A stretch of 64,000 bases of DNA from Quillaja saponaria (GCA_029379385.1 CM055606.1:5456001-5520000); one strand, 5' to 3'. Counted from the first letter of the stretch, positions 10,435 through 22,978 are shown. Notes: a model not told the origin generated them from the sequence alone. Numbers and translations: made by a program.

Positions 10435-11490
10435 AAAATATGTAAGGTGTGAGCCGAGTTCATTGGAGTTGGTTAGCTAAACTTTAATCGGCTAATGGAC
10501 TGGGTTGGCAATCTAAATTTGGACCTGACTCAAATAATATTAATTGGGTTAAAACCTGTTTAGTGGGCTACCTGGTCAGTGAAATCATGCCATATCTAGT
10601 ATTGTTAAGAAAAGATATTGGTTTGGATTTGAATCCCATTAAAATAGGGATTTTTGGTTAAAGATGTTAAAAGAGAAGAAATAGTTGCTAGAAATGATTT
10701 GAAGTAAAGGAAAAGGATAGAACTTATCCAAATTGGTTCAAATTGGAATCTTAATGGGCTTGAACATTTATTAGGCTTATGGACTCGTTGAAGCAAAATT
10801 AAGTCAGTTAATTGAGTAGGGTTATTGATTTATCAAGTTAGACTAAGTCAAGGGTAATTTGGTATATCCAAAACACATTCAATGTCAAACCTTACATTTA
10901 AGGGATAATGGAGATATGAAGCACTAGAAAATCATTATTTGGGCCAGCTGAGGTAGAAATCAATTGCTAAAAATCTGGGTAGGTTAGCTAATAGGGGCTA
11001 TAACCCATTTCGGTTGTTAGCTATGCTCCTACATTGGTAGATGCTTGGTTAGAAAGTTAAGGAAGAAAGTTGCAAATAGGCTTAGTAGGTTAAAGACTAG
11101 TTTTCCTTATATAAATAGGACTAGAGTTATCATTTACACTAGACAACACTCCAACATCAACAACAACAATCCAATTTCAATTCAATTCCTATTTTACATT
11201 CAGCCTTTTATACTTTATTTACAGTATTTTTATATATTTTATTTACAGTATTTATTTACATGCTTTATTGCACTTATTTATCACTTTCCTTTGCAAATTG
11301 ATACCCAATAGTTACATTTTAATCGTATCAAACCACTATGAGCTTTGTTTAGTATCCTAGGAACCCATTGTCTAAGAAATAAAGTCCCTTTCTTAGCTGA
11401 ATCTCTTAAACGTGGGAATCAAGAGAGTTGCAAAGTTAGCCGAGTCATCTTGACTGATATCCATAAAAAAATATTTCACAAACACATTTT
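10435..11490 (+). repeat. 5' LTR of gypsy element GYP-1
   Basis: This roughly 1-kb sequence is repeated at about 17186-18145. Landmarks are the TATA box TATATAAATAGGA at 11108-11120 (TGTATAAATAGGA in the 3' copy), the repeated TTTATTTACA units near 11215-11260, and the end region ATATCCATAAAAAA. The 5' boundary is uncertain, because the 3' LTR lacks the first 100 bp or so. I could not recognise a standard primer-binding site after it. Confidence 0.65.
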
Positions 11491-12599
11491 CTAGCATGCC
11501 CGGTAAAATCAAAACGATTAATCTCTGGAAAGATTAGTTATTGGTCACAATTTTAATTAGGGCATGCAACTGTATTTTAGGAAGAGTCTATTTGATATGG
11601 ACAATTCATAATTAAGAGCTAGGAATAATGGTGGTCGAAGATAAGACGACCCTTAGGTTTCATAATCTACTGAAATTACTACTTTGGTAGCACCATCTCC
11701 TTAGCCGAGGATCGTTACACCAGCTATGGATGAAATATCATCTCCTCAGCTGAGGACAGTTGCAGTAACTATAGAAGGAGATGGAACGTCTACCTAACTT
11801 ACAGTGATGACCACTTCTTTTATCTGTTAGCAGATTGATTTTGGACTCAATGATTTGATGTATTAGATCTTAAAACAGTTAGCCGAGAATGTGAAGCTGA
11901 TGGTGCACAATAAGGTGCACAATGTTCAAGAGCAAGTTTAAAAGACTTTCCAACAGTCGAAATACTATTCTACAATCTCTTTCAATGGTGAGCAACTAGT
12001 TCAGTAGTCACAGACAGTCTCACTCTTAGTTACACCCAAGGGGCAAGTGGTTACACCTATTAGTCAAGTAGCACAACCGATTCCACAATACGGGCAAGTT
12101 TAGATAGCCAGAAGACCTCCAACTATGTTAGGTACTCTTGGATTACCATCTATACCAACTATTTTCTAAAACAACAGTTTTAGTACTATACCACAATCAA
12201 GTTAGGCTACAGCTCAGCTACCATATCCAATTACTAGATTTGGGGGAACTCAGTATAAAACACCAAGAGGTTATGGAGTAGAGCAACTATAGGGTTAACC
12301 TCCACCTATTACTCCTAACCAACCAGTATACACTGAATAGCCAAACCACATGTAGAATCAAGGGCTGCCTAGATAGATGCCATAGTTACGACTAGTCGTT
12401 GCTCAGATGTAATTTCAAAATGCTAGATTCAAAAGTCTGTACAAAACACCTGGAGATTACGAAGTAGAGTAGCCATGGGGTCAACCTCCACCTATTACTC
12501 TCAATCAGCCAGAGTATACTGAAAAGCCGAACCACGTGCAAAATCAAGGGCTACCTAGATAGACAGGACCAGTGACCCCGCAAATGCCAAATGTGTATT

Positions 12600-13230
12600 C
12601 ATCAGCAATGGCTGAGGTGAGGCCTATTATGCCACCTTTAATTAACCTTAATATGATTGCTGAAGCAATGAGAAGACATTTCGGTATAGAGTTGAGGCCT
12701 CTTGACAATCCAGTTTATAAGAAACCATATCTTGAATAGGTAGACATAGTTATGCCCTTACCCAAGGGTTTTAGAACTCCAGATTTTACAATCTTCTCAA
12801 GCAAGGATGAAAAGTCTACCATTGAGAACATCGGCAGATTCACTGCTCAATGCGGCGAGGCAAATCAAAATGAGTATTTTAAACGTCAATTATTTCCTTT
12901 ATCTTTAACGGGTACTGCTTTCACTTTGTATTCTTCTTTGTCTTATAATTTTGTGTAGAATTGGTCAAATATAAAGAAACTCTTTCATGATTATTTTTAT
13001 AAGCCTCAACCATAGGTAATGGTAGCTGACCTAATGAACCTGAAACAACAAGTGGAATGAACCAGTAGCTGAGTATATGGAGAAATTGGAGAAGCTGAGA
13101 AGTAGATGTAATGTCCAGTTACCAAAAGTTGAGTATGTCATTATGACAGTTGGGAACATGCATTCACAACTAAAAGAGAAACTGGTTGTGCAAGAGTACT
13201 GATTTGACTCAGCTAGTATCTAAAGCCAAT
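12600..13230 (+). pseudogene. GYP-1 gag relic
   Basis: The frame around 12750-12955 reads MPLPKGFRTPDFTIFSSKD, then ENIGRFTAQCGEANQNEYF and FPLSLTGTAFTLYSSL. This is the conserved capsid-type block of plant Ty3/gypsy gag proteins (Retrotrans_gag family). The upstream part (FGIELRPLDNPVYKKPY, about 12680) and the downstream part (YFYKPQP.VMVADLMNLKQQ, about 12990-13050) continue the domain across stops. In the element Gag would form the particle; this copy cannot be translated intact. Confidence 0.7.
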
Positions 13231-14729
13231 AGAGTCAAATAGTGAGTTCTAGGAAAAGAACAGAGGAGAGCTAACAGAAGTGGAAGAGGTTCACAGTTGG
13301 TTTCAGTGGTGGATTTAGCTAATTTGGACCTAGGGGAGACAACTGATAGTGATGAGGAGCCTTCAGCTTATATGTTAGTAGCTGAGATCTTAAAAGAAAA
13401 ACTTTATTCTTACCTAGCTCTCAGACTAAATAAGGGAAAGTAGATCCTTAAGGTGGAGAATAAAGAAGAATATTTATTTGATATCTCCAAAGCTGATCAC
13501 ATCCTCGACTACCTGCTAAAGAACAAGCAAATCAAGTTGACTAATGGACATAAGATTCTATCGGCTACTAAAATTAAAGACAAGCAGTACTATAGGTGGC
13601 ATAATTCATACAGTCATGCTACTATAATTGTATGATTTTTAGAAATGCTATCCAAAAAGCCTTGAAATATGGAAGGTTCAAATTAGCTAATAAAGGAACG
13701 CATGAAATGTCAATCGACACAGATCCATTTCTAGATATATCCACTAATATTGTTGTTGTATCAGGTCCACTACCCAAATCTAAATCATATCCAAAAGATT
13801 TTGTGTGGAAAAGGCTTATACAGAAACAGTGAATAGTCAAATGAGGGGCAAAAGCTGAGACATCAACTACCGCTAGAGGGCAACTAGCTGCATAACCAAA
13901 GCAGCTAAAGTCTATAGTCAAAAGGCCAAACTTGTTTGAAAGACTTCACTTTTGAAAAAACCTAGAAGGAGACAGAAGCAGCATCTTTGATAGGCTGAAT
14001 TTCCCAAGGATAGATGATGAGCTGATTCTAGAAAGGAAACGAAAAGTAGTTCAGTTCAACATTAAAAATGGAATATCCACACTAAGGATATCTACTTGGA
14101 ATGATGAATAATTAAAGCCTTAAAGGATAATTAAGCCAAATGCATCTATAGAAAAAAGGCAATGGCTCTTAAAAAAGTACGTTAAAAAGAAGCCTTCTCA
14201 ATTAACCTTGACAAAAGACCTCACTCGTATGCAATAACAAAGGAGACAAAGGCAAAAGGCTAACCAAAAGATGAAACAGATGCTGAAAGTGCCGGGAGAA
14301 GCCAAAACAGTGATAAGGAAAGAAGTCAAGTCTCCTAAGAAAGCTGATGCAACCATAAATGAAACAGCCGAGGCAAATTTAGTAGTAGCTGACAACCTAA
14401 TTGCAAAAGCAAAAGTAAATTCAACCGAAGCAGATAATTTAGTTAAAATAGCTGGAATAGACTTTGTAAAAGGTAATGATAGTGGAATAATAGTCGTAGT
14501 AATTTCTGGTGAAAATGGTGGCCCAGAGGAAGAAGGTGTCAAAGAGCCTTCACCAAATTTGATATCATCAGTATTATGCCAAGTGAATTTTCAGTTGATG
14601 ATAAAGCATTGGTGGAGTTAAAAATGGATGTTTTCATTAAGGAAGCTAAATAGGCTACTCTATTAGAGAAGAAAGAGACTGGGCTAGCCATGACTAACCA
14701 TTTTCACCATTGGTGGAAAAACCTTCAGA

Positions 14730-15120
14730 GGCTATGACTAACCATCTTAAGCCTTTATACATAAAAACTCATATTAATGGCAGGCCAATTAGCCGAGTTT
14801 TCATAGATGGTGGAGCGGTTTTAAACTTGTTGGTACAATGTTGGAATTGGATAAGTTAAAAGCTGACCTTATATCTACCAATATGAAGACAACCAATTTA
14901 CAGGAGAAGCAATCACTATAGTTGAGGTATTAGTAATCGAGATCATTGTTAGAAGTAAGTCCACAAATTCAACATTCTTTGTGGTAGATGCCAAACCCAC
15001 TTACTTTATTTTGTTAGGCAGAGATTGGATTCATTCCAATCAATGTATTCCTTCCATGTTGCACCAGGTGTTAATGTTTTGGGCAAGGGACAAGATATAA
15101 GTGGTCTCAGTTGATCAGAA
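14730..15120 (+). pseudogene. GYP-1 aspartic protease relic
   Basis: The frame reads PLYIKTHINGRPISRVFIDG followed by GAVLNLL at 14750-14830. The hydrophobic-DGGA motif matches the retroviral-type aspartic protease active site (usually D-T/S-G-A). The YFILLGRDWIH block near 15003-15033 fits the C-terminal part of the domain. A frame change separates the two. Confidence 0.6.
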
Positions 15121-15559
15121 TCCATTCACAACTGATATTAACATGGCAGAGGTTATTTTCTACTCATTACGAATGGAGACAGTTAACTTCCAAGCAATTA
15201 TAAAGAAGGGTCTTTGGAATCTTGTAACTTCACTGCTCAAGATTTCTAGATAAAGATTTAGCCAACAATTAAGGCTGAATTACGACTTCTCTTACAAGGT
15301 TTTAATATATCAGAACCTTAAAGTAGTAAAGGATGTCCTGTAATGGCTTTCTATGCTCTTAGCCGAAAGCATGAATGAGGAACAAAGCTTTAGCATGCTC
15401 AGGGGGGTATGATGAAGAGTATGATCAGTTAACAAATCAAATCCAAAAAAAGGAAGAACTGCAGGCTCCATTCATAAAAGAGAAGCCTAGCTTTAAAGCT
15501 CAAGATTCTTTGATTGATGTCAACTTAAGTATTGAAGAAGAACTAATAACAACCAGGAT

Positions 15560-17185
15560 TAGTAGCCTATTAGCTAAATCTGATAGACATCAGATGACCA
15601 AGCTCATCAAGCAATATAAAGATTGTTTTACTTGGGAATACCACAAAATGCCAGGGTTATCTCGGCAATTGGTTGAGCATTGGTTACTAGTAAAAAAAGG
15701 CTTCAAGCCTCACAAACAGCTAGCTAGAAGGTTTAATCCTAGGTTGATGCCAAAGATCAAAGAGAAAATTGAAAGGCTTTTAAAAACTAGATTCATACGC
15801 ATTGCTAGGTATATGGAATGACTATCTAATATAGTTCCAGTTATAAAGAAGAGTGGCCAAATCAGGATCTGTACAAATTTTAGACACTTAAATTTGGCTA
15901 CCTCTAAGGACGAATATCTTATACTAGTAGCCGATATGCTAGTGGATGTAGCCTCTAACTATGGGATTCTCACCTTCATGGATGGATATTGAAGACTGAA
16001 TAAGACATTCACAAGACTGCCTTTCGTTGTCTCGGTGCGTTAGGAATTTTTGAGTGCCATGTCATGCCATTCTACTTAAAAAACACGAGTGCAACATACC
16101 AACAGGGTGATGAATGTTATTTTTCATGACCTAATTGGTCATAACATGGAGATTTATATAGATAACGTAGTGGTAAAGTCACAAAAGGTTGACCATCATC
16201 TAGCCAATCTAGAGCAAGCATTTAAAAGAATGAGATTCCATAACTTAAAGATGATTCCAACTAAATACACTTTTAGAGTCTTGACTAGTAATTTTCTTGG
16301 TTTTCTGGTACATTGGCAAGGAATCGAGATTGATAAGAATAAAGCTAAAGCAGTCTTGGAAGCGAGACCACCATAAAACAAGAAAGAATTGTATAACTTA
16401 ATTGGCAAAATCAACTTTATGAGAAGATTTATTGCCAATTTTGCAAATAAAATGAAAGCCTTTTCACCTTTGCTGAAGGTAAAAGGAGCTAATAAGTTCA
16501 TATGGGGAGAAGAACAACAATTAGCATTTAAGCAGATTAAGCATAGCTTAGCTAATTTGCTAGTTCTGGTGCCTCTAATACCAGGTAGACCTTTGAAGCT
16601 CTATATCTCAGTTGCTGAAAAATCCATCGGCTGCCTACTTGCACAACATGCCGAGGATGGAACTAAAAGAGCTATTTATTACTTGAATAGGCTTTTACAT
16701 GATGCGAAATGCAGATATACTCTAATTGAAAAGTTATGTCTTTCCTTGTACCATGCCTGCATCAAGTTGGAGTATTATCTCTTGCCTAAATAGGTGTTGG
16801 TCATGTGCAAGATTAACATAGTGAAGCATTTGCTTAATAGGCCTGTTTTGCAAGGAAGACTATTGAAATGGGCTATTAAGTTAAATGCTTTTGCTTTGAA
16901 ATATATCCCACTGAGAGCCATTAAGGACAGGCCTTGGCTGATTTCTTAGCTCAACATTCTTGTGTGGAGGTGTAGGATCCATTAGCCGAGGCACAGAATT
17001 ATGTTCATTTAAAGTCTTGGATCATGTCATTTGATGGGTCTAGGACTAAAAAAATGAGTAGGTGTTGGAGTTTTTATTATCATTCCTACTGGTAAAATTG
17101 ACAAGTTCTTTTCTCTAGCTAGAGCTTAATTATTCTAACAATCAAGCTGAATATGAAGCTTTGATTCTTGGATTGCATTTGTTGA
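15560..17185 (+). pseudogene. GYP-1 reverse transcriptase and RNase H relic
   Basis: The open pieces at 15375-15821, 16089-16376 and 16389-16793 carry successive RT blocks: FTWEYHKMPGLSRQLVEHWL, VPVIKKSGQIRICTNFRHLN, the catalytic region as VYIDN-like (IYIDNVVVKSQ, 16150-16185; the second catalytic Asp is Asn), then LIGKINFMRRFIANF and LPK at the end. RNase H follows as FDGSRTKK..VGVFII (about 17031-17085) and YEALILGLHLL (about 17153-17187), where it is cut by the 3' LTR. Stops lie between the pieces. Even if translated, the altered YIDD box would impair activity. Confidence 0.75.
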
Positions 17186-18145
17186 TTTCTATGAAGACCT
17201 GTTCAGTGAGCCATCTAGTTAGTGAAATCAAGCTATATCTAGTATTATTAAGAGAAGATAATGATTTAGATTTAAATCCCATTAAGATAGGAATTTTCGG
17301 CTAAAGATGTTAAAATAGAAGAAATAGTTGCTGGGAATGATTCAAAGGAAAGGATAAGGATAGAACTTATCCAAATTGGTTAAGAATTTGTATCTTAACA
17401 GGCTTGGACATTTATTGGGCTTAAGGACTTGTTGAAGCAAAATTGGGTCAGTAAACTAAGTAGTGGCATTGGGTCTATCGAGTTGGACCAAGTTAAAGGT
17501 AATTTGGTACATCCTAAAACACATTCAATATTAAACCCTACTTCTAAGAGATAATGGAGATATGAAGCACCAGAAAATTGTTATTTGGGCCAGTTGAGAT
17601 AGAAATCAGCTACTAAAAATCTAGGCTGGTCAGCTGACAGGGGCTGTAACCCACTTCGGTTATTAGCTATACTCCTACATTGGTGGATGCTTGGTTAGAA
17701 AGTTAAAGGAGAATGTGGCAAATAGGCTTAGTGGGATAACAGCTAGTTTTTCTTGTATAAATAGGACAAGAGTCATAATTTACATAGGACAACACTTCAA
17801 CGTCAAACAACAATAATCCGATTTCAATTAAATTCCTATTTTACATTCAACCTTTAATACTTTATTTACAACATTTCTTTACATACTTTATTTACAATAT
17901 TTCTCTACATGCTTTATTGCACTTATTTAACGCTTTCCTTTACAAATTCATACACAATAATTACATTCTAATCGTACCAAATCACTAGAAGCTTTCTTTA
18001 TTATCCTAGGAACTCATTGTCTAAGAAACAAAATCCCTTTCTTAGCTGAATTGCTTGAACGTTGGAATCAAGAGAATTGTGAAGTTAGTCGAGTCACCTC
18101 GGCTAATATCCATAAAAAATAATTTGCAAATAGTATCACAACATT
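17186..18145 (+). repeat. 3' LTR of GYP-1 (5'-deleted)
   Basis: It matches the 5' LTR from ACCTGTTCAGTGAGCC onward. The TATA-like TGTATAAATAGGAC lies at about 17754, and the end region is ATATCCATAAAAAATAA. The start is fused to RNase H coding sequence. Confidence 0.7.
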
Positions 18146-18165
18146 ATTAACTAATATTTTTTTAG

Positions 18166-18650
18166 TACAGGAGTAAGAGTTGGGTAGAGAACTTACAATT
18201 ATTGAGGTTTTCAACTGCACTCACAAAAGAAAGTCTAGTGACTTTGTTGACATAAAGTCGAAGGTCATTAGTGTTAGTAAGAATCAATATTTTTTATTTT
18301 ACATAGTTGTTATTATTTTTTATGTACATGATTTTTTTTCATTTGCAAGAGAAGCTTAAGGCATTAAAGGTAGCGTAGCTAAGGCAATTCTAGCACCAGG
18401 CAGCAAGATAGTGTTGATACACCCACTGCACCTACTAAAGGCCTCATGAGTGACCTAGCTCTCTTTGTGAAGCTAGTAGACGACAAGAGCAAGGGACTCA
18501 TCTACAGGTTCGGAGGTTGTATCAACTCCCAGCAAGTACTGGGTTAAGTTGCTAGGTCTGTAACTTCTACCACCACTACTCACAGCTCCGCTATAGCTTA
18601 TGCTACATCTTCATCTCCATCTTTTGTGGGATTCATTTCTGTAAAAAAGA
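18166..18650 (+). pseudogene. Ptta/En-Spm-type CACTA protein gene, 3' part
   Basis: After an acceptor-like TTTTTTTAG (ending about 18165), the frame from 18177 reads ELGRELTIIEVFNCTHKRK then SSDFVDIKSKVISV, the conserved EVF..TH..(x)FVD block of the Ptta/En-Spm family. After an intron-like stretch (about 18287-18350), a degenerate frame holds DLALFVKLVDDKSKGLIYR and GCINSQQVLG, comparable to the C-terminal VYGLGS region of the family. This is the continuation of the gene starting at 9333, separated from it by GYP-1. Confidence 0.5.
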
Positions 18651-19935
18651 ACCAAAAATACACTTAGATCAATGGTTAAGATTTTGAGACCGATTTCGCA
18701 TTTCAAGAAAAAAAACTTTGAAAACTTGGGTTCGAAGGACAAAATGATCAAATACTAGCTCATTTAGGATTCTAAGAGTACTGGTATAATCGTGGGGATG
18801 AACAAGACCTGTGGAAATAACTAAAAAACCATTTAGATCAACGGGTAGGATTTTAAGATAAATTTTAGATTTCAAGGTAAAAATTTTTAAAACTTGAGTT
18901 GAGGCGGAATGGTCAAATACTAGCCCATTTAAGATTCCAAGAGTATCGACATGACTCTGAGGATAAATAAAACTTGTAAGAACAACTGGAAATTCATTTG
19001 GATCAACGGTAAGAATTTTAAGATAAATTTTGCGTTTCAAGGCAAAAATTTTGAAAACTTAGATTCAGGGGGCAAAACTATCAAATACTAGCCTGTTTAG
19101 AATTCCAGGAGTACTGTTATGATTGGGGGACGAATAAGACCTGTAAGAATAACTGAAAATCTATTTGGATCAATGGTTAGGATTTTAATAAAAATTTTGC
19201 GTATCAAGGTAAAAACTTTGAAAACTTGGATTTGGAAGACAAAATGGTCAAATACTAGCCCTTTTAGGATTCCAAGACTACTAGGACAACTGTGAGGATG
19301 AATAAGATCTATAGAAACAACTAGAAATCTATTTGGATCAACAGTTAGGATTTTAAGAAAAAATTAACATTTCAAGGAAAAAACTTTAAAAACTTGGTTT
19401 TGGGGGGAAAAATAGTCAAATACTAGCTCATTTACGATTCCAAGAGTACCAGCATGACTATGAGGACAAACAAGACTTGCAGGAACAACCGGAAACTTAT
19501 TTGGATTAACAGTTAGTATTTTAAGACAAATTTTAATTTCAAGGCAAAAACTTTGAAAACTTAGATTCCGAGGATAAAATGGTCAAATACTAACCCTTTT
19601 AGGATTCTAGGAGTACCGGCACGATCTCGAGGATGAATAAGACCTAAAGAAAAATTCAGAAATCCATTTGAATCAACGGTTATGATTTTAAGACAAATTT
19701 TGCTTTCAGGACAAAAATTTTGAAAACTTGGATTCGGGGGAAAAAATTGTCAAATACTAGCTTGTTTAGGATTCTCAGAATATCAAGACAACTGTGAGGA
19801 TGAATAAGACCTTTAAGAACAATAAAAAATTCATTTGGATCACCAGTTAGGATTTTAAGACAAATTTTGCATTTCAAGGGAAAAAATTTAAAAACTTGGA
19901 TTCGATGGGCAAAACAGTCAAATTCTAGCCTTTGT
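18650..19935. repeat. Tandem array, eight units of about 167 bp
   Basis: The phrase GATCAACGGTTAGGATTTT, with small changes, recurs at 18667, 18836, 19001, 19168, 19336, 19504, 19671 and 19838, giving spacings of 165-169 bp. Each unit also carries CAAGG.AAAAACTTTGAAAAC, a TCAAATACTAGCC phrase and GAGGATGAATAAGACCT. The units differ from each other by scattered changes, so the array is not new. Open frames on the minus strand across it are by-products of the repeat. It lies just inside the CACTA 3' end. Confidence 0.9.
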
Positions 19936-20029
19936 ATCTTAGTTAGGTTGACAAAGAAATTGGAGATGATAAAGACTTAGGATTTAGAGATGAGGCCAAT
20001 ATCTAGTGTCGAGACATAGATAAGTGACA

Positions 20030-20251
20030 CCCTAATTATTGGCGATTAGAGTTTGAGTCTATTTCGCAAAAACAAAGGTATGCCTCTGTTTTGCAAACAT
20101 ATATAAGGTCTATGTTTATCCATATGCAAAATATTGTATCTGAATCTAATCTTACTACATTTGCTTTTCTATGTCTACACACAGACGTAAATGGTTTTCT
20201 GCATCTGTATTTTAACTTTCTGCATTTGAAATAATGCATTTTCTTATAGTA
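20030..20251 (-). mobile_element. CACTA-like right terminus
   Basis: The terminal TTTTCTTATAGTA (20239-20251) is the complement of a CACTACAAGAAAA-type end with changes at the tip. The preceding 200 bp hold CTGCATTTG, CTGCATCTG and CAGACGTAAATGG subterminal repeats similar to those at 6600-6830. Together with 6489 it would bound an element of about 13.8 kb that includes the nested GYP-1. Confidence 0.5.
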
Positions 20252-20267
20252 CAAATGCACCTTAAGT

Positions 20268-20808
20268 GTCTATTTGGGAGTTTGAAGGAAGAGGAGACTA
20301 GAGCAAATAGAAAGAGAGGAAATGAGATGAAATGAGAGAAGATGAGAGGAAAGGAGACTAGAGGCAAAGTAACACTTACCCTTTGTCTCATTTGAGAGTT
20401 TAAAATAATAAAGGAAAAGGAGATAAAAGAATTAGATACATTTTTTGTTTGAGAGTTGAGGGGAAAGGCGACGAGAGAATATATTATATATAATTTATCA
20501 TTATGTCCTTAAAATTAAATTTAGATATTAGTATATTTTTAATAAAAAGAATAGGATATATTAATTATAGCATGCAAAAATTATAATGTACTTTATCATC
20601 TATTTTCAAATCCTTCTAATTTGAAAGAATTAAAAAAAAAAATAGATTTTGAATAGATTTGGAACGGACTGAAGGGTATAAGAGCTCTTCATCTCCTCTC
20701 AATTCTTTTTTTTTTAAAAACTCCCAAATGAAGAAAAATGGTGCACACTCTCTCTTCTTCTCTTCTCTTCCTCCATTCTCCTCCATTCTCCTCCATCCAA
20801 ATAAAGCC
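20268..20808. mobile_element. Purine-rich-TIR MITE, copy B
   Basis: It starts TGTCTATTTGGGAGTTTGAAG with GAGGAGA-rich sequence and ends TCCTCCATCCAAATAAAGCC, so the ends are inverted repeats. The interior matches copy A at 6176-6487 (AAAGAATAGGATATATTAAT.., ..AATAGATTTTGAATAGATTT). Copy B is longer because its purine-rich left arm is expanded. It is non-coding. Confidence 0.6.
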
Positions 20809-21776
20809 CATGCATAACAATATTGAAAGTTATTTAAATAAAAGGTGGATCTAATAGTTAAGAAAATGTGGTTCCTTCATTGAATTTATGAATTCAAATT
20901 TTCTCATACTTCTTCAGAGATGTCATAAAAAATAAAATTATAATAAATAGAAAAAAAAAATACAATGTAATTAATAACAACTTTCAAATACGAGTTATTC
21001 AATTTTATATGCATTTTAAATGCTCAAACATTTCCATACATAATATATATCACTTGGAATATATATTTATAATACTTTTACATTTTTCTTCTTAAACATA
21101 GCACACCATTTCTATAATAATTTGATATGTATTCAAACTGTTTTACTTTTCATATTGTTAGATACAATATGTCGAAATAATATTTTGATCATTTTCTCCT
21201 GATCTCAATGGATGATTAAATGGGGAATTTGAAAATTTTCTTTTATTTCTTAATTTTTTTAATTTTGTTTTTCAATTTAAAAGACATAATTATCCTCATA
21301 TCATACCAACTGTTAAGGACAAATTAAGGAGAAGGAGAAAGAATATTATAACGGATATTCTTTAATGCCTAACTAATTAAATCTATGACATTATTTTATC
21401 CCATTCGGTTCCTTGCGAGTTTAAAAAAGAAAAAAAAAAGATGAGAAAAGATAAAGCAAATGTTGAGAAAAAAAAAAAAAAAAAAAAAGAGAAAGAGAGA
21501 GGATAATCTTTTATTTGACTATGTCAACTTTAATTCAATTTTAAGACCGAGACACTTATTTTTTTAATTCAAAAAAATCTACTACAAAATGGTTGATTTA
21601 CTTGTCATAAAATAATGACATGGCATTCTTTTAAAAAAGTCAACACTACTTTTTACATGTTGGCTTAAAATTCCAATTCAAAACAAAGTGAAATTAAACA
21701 AAGAAAATACAAATGAACTATATCGATTTTTTAACTAAATTATATGAAATCATTAATGGAAATCAATTCAATTCAT
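20809..21776. other. AT-rich spacer
   Basis: No gene is seen. It includes an A-run of about 21 bases near 21468-21488 and GAGAGA sequence after it. Confidence 0.4.
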
Positions 21777-22978
21777 TGTCACACCCCTCACGGAGGTATG
21801 ACTGGCTGGAGAATTAGAAAATCAAACTTTCGTAATCCTAACTTCAAAACAAAGAAACAAATACGACTCTTGACTAAAATTTTTTTTACTAAAACATAAG
21901 TTAACCGTAAAAATTTATTTACTAACACAAATAACAATTTACTAAAAATTTAAGCGAAAGTTCTCCTCAATGTAGAAAAAGCCAAAATACTAACATGTAA
22001 ATTCCTGATTACATTCAAATTAAATAACAACAAAAACAACATAACCAAGAAGCTCCGCTCCATTAACACCATAAACTGTAACAAATTGACTTTTACACAG
22101 ACAACTCATAGAAACCTAACACCCTAATTGTAACTACAAATTTCTATCCTTTAACTTCATGTATGAGATTCTAAAAAATACCTTGCCATGCTTTATCAGG
22201 AGGTCATGAGTTCGTCAAAGCTATATGTTGAATCCTGCTACTAAAAAAAAATATTAACAAAGAGAGGTGAGTCCCACAGATTCAGTGAGCAAACAACGTA
22301 CCTTGAGGCTACCAGCATCAATCAAAGCACATATATCACCATTTAATCTCAAGTAATAATATTAATGTCTTAGTTCAATAATACACATACATACTTGTAA
22401 TTCTCATAAAGCCACGATTCACATGTTTCACAACATATATAAATGAATTCAAATATTCAAAATTCACAATTCCAAACAAAACACTTAAAGCATTACAAAA
22501 CAAGCAAAAGGCCAACAAGTAACTTAGCCCAACACAACAGTATCACCCCTACCAGGCATATACGCTCCCACATAACAGATTAATCTTTGTACATAATTCA
22601 TCCCATCGAGACTGAGTACTCTACTTTTAAAACATTTATCAAAATCAAAATATTTCATAAATTCAAATCAGAAGATCCTGGTACACCTAGATTTTAATTT
22701 CCAAAATAAAATCGTTTCTTAAAAAAATTCACTTTGTTGGCCCTTATCAACCATAAACAATATCAAATAACAAGCATCAATCGAGTATTCAAATTCAAAT
22801 AATTATCTAACAACCAAAGTGCACGTAATTTACTCACAAAGTTCAAGAACAAGACTCGTAGTTCTGTATAGACTGCCACAGCGATGGTGTATCTTCGATA
22901 TGATCTGGAGCTGAAAATCATAAGTTCATATATTATTTAAAGTAATCATTTAACAATTAATTCTACAAGATCATTATC

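Larger units (their letters stand above)
10435..18145 (+). mobile_element. Ty3/gypsy LTR retrotransposon GYP-1 (degenerate, integrase deleted), nested in the CACTA transposase gene
   Basis: Order: 5' LTR, gag, protease, reverse transcriptase, RNase H, 3' LTR. Every coding domain has many stops and frame changes. The RNase H frame runs straight into the 3' LTR near 17186, where the first 100 bp or so of the LTR are missing. One deletion therefore removed the RNase H end, the integrase and the LTR start. The element splits the CACTA companion gene at 9333-10380 and 18166-18650, so it inserted after the CACTA element. Both LTRs have diverged clearly by eye, suggesting an old insertion. No clear 5-bp target duplication was found. 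Confidence 0.8.

Noticed and set aside
13622..14621. Overlapping frames on both strands within GYP-1 (99, 66, 114 and 116 codons)
   Set aside because: They lie in the spacer between gag and protease of a degenerate retrotransposon. The antisense ones are shadows, and none shows a domain.
18669..20260. Minus-strand open frames of 65-123 codons with repeated peptides
   Set aside because: They arise from the 167-bp tandem array. The repetition follows the DNA period, the frames break between units, and no start or promoter context is seen.
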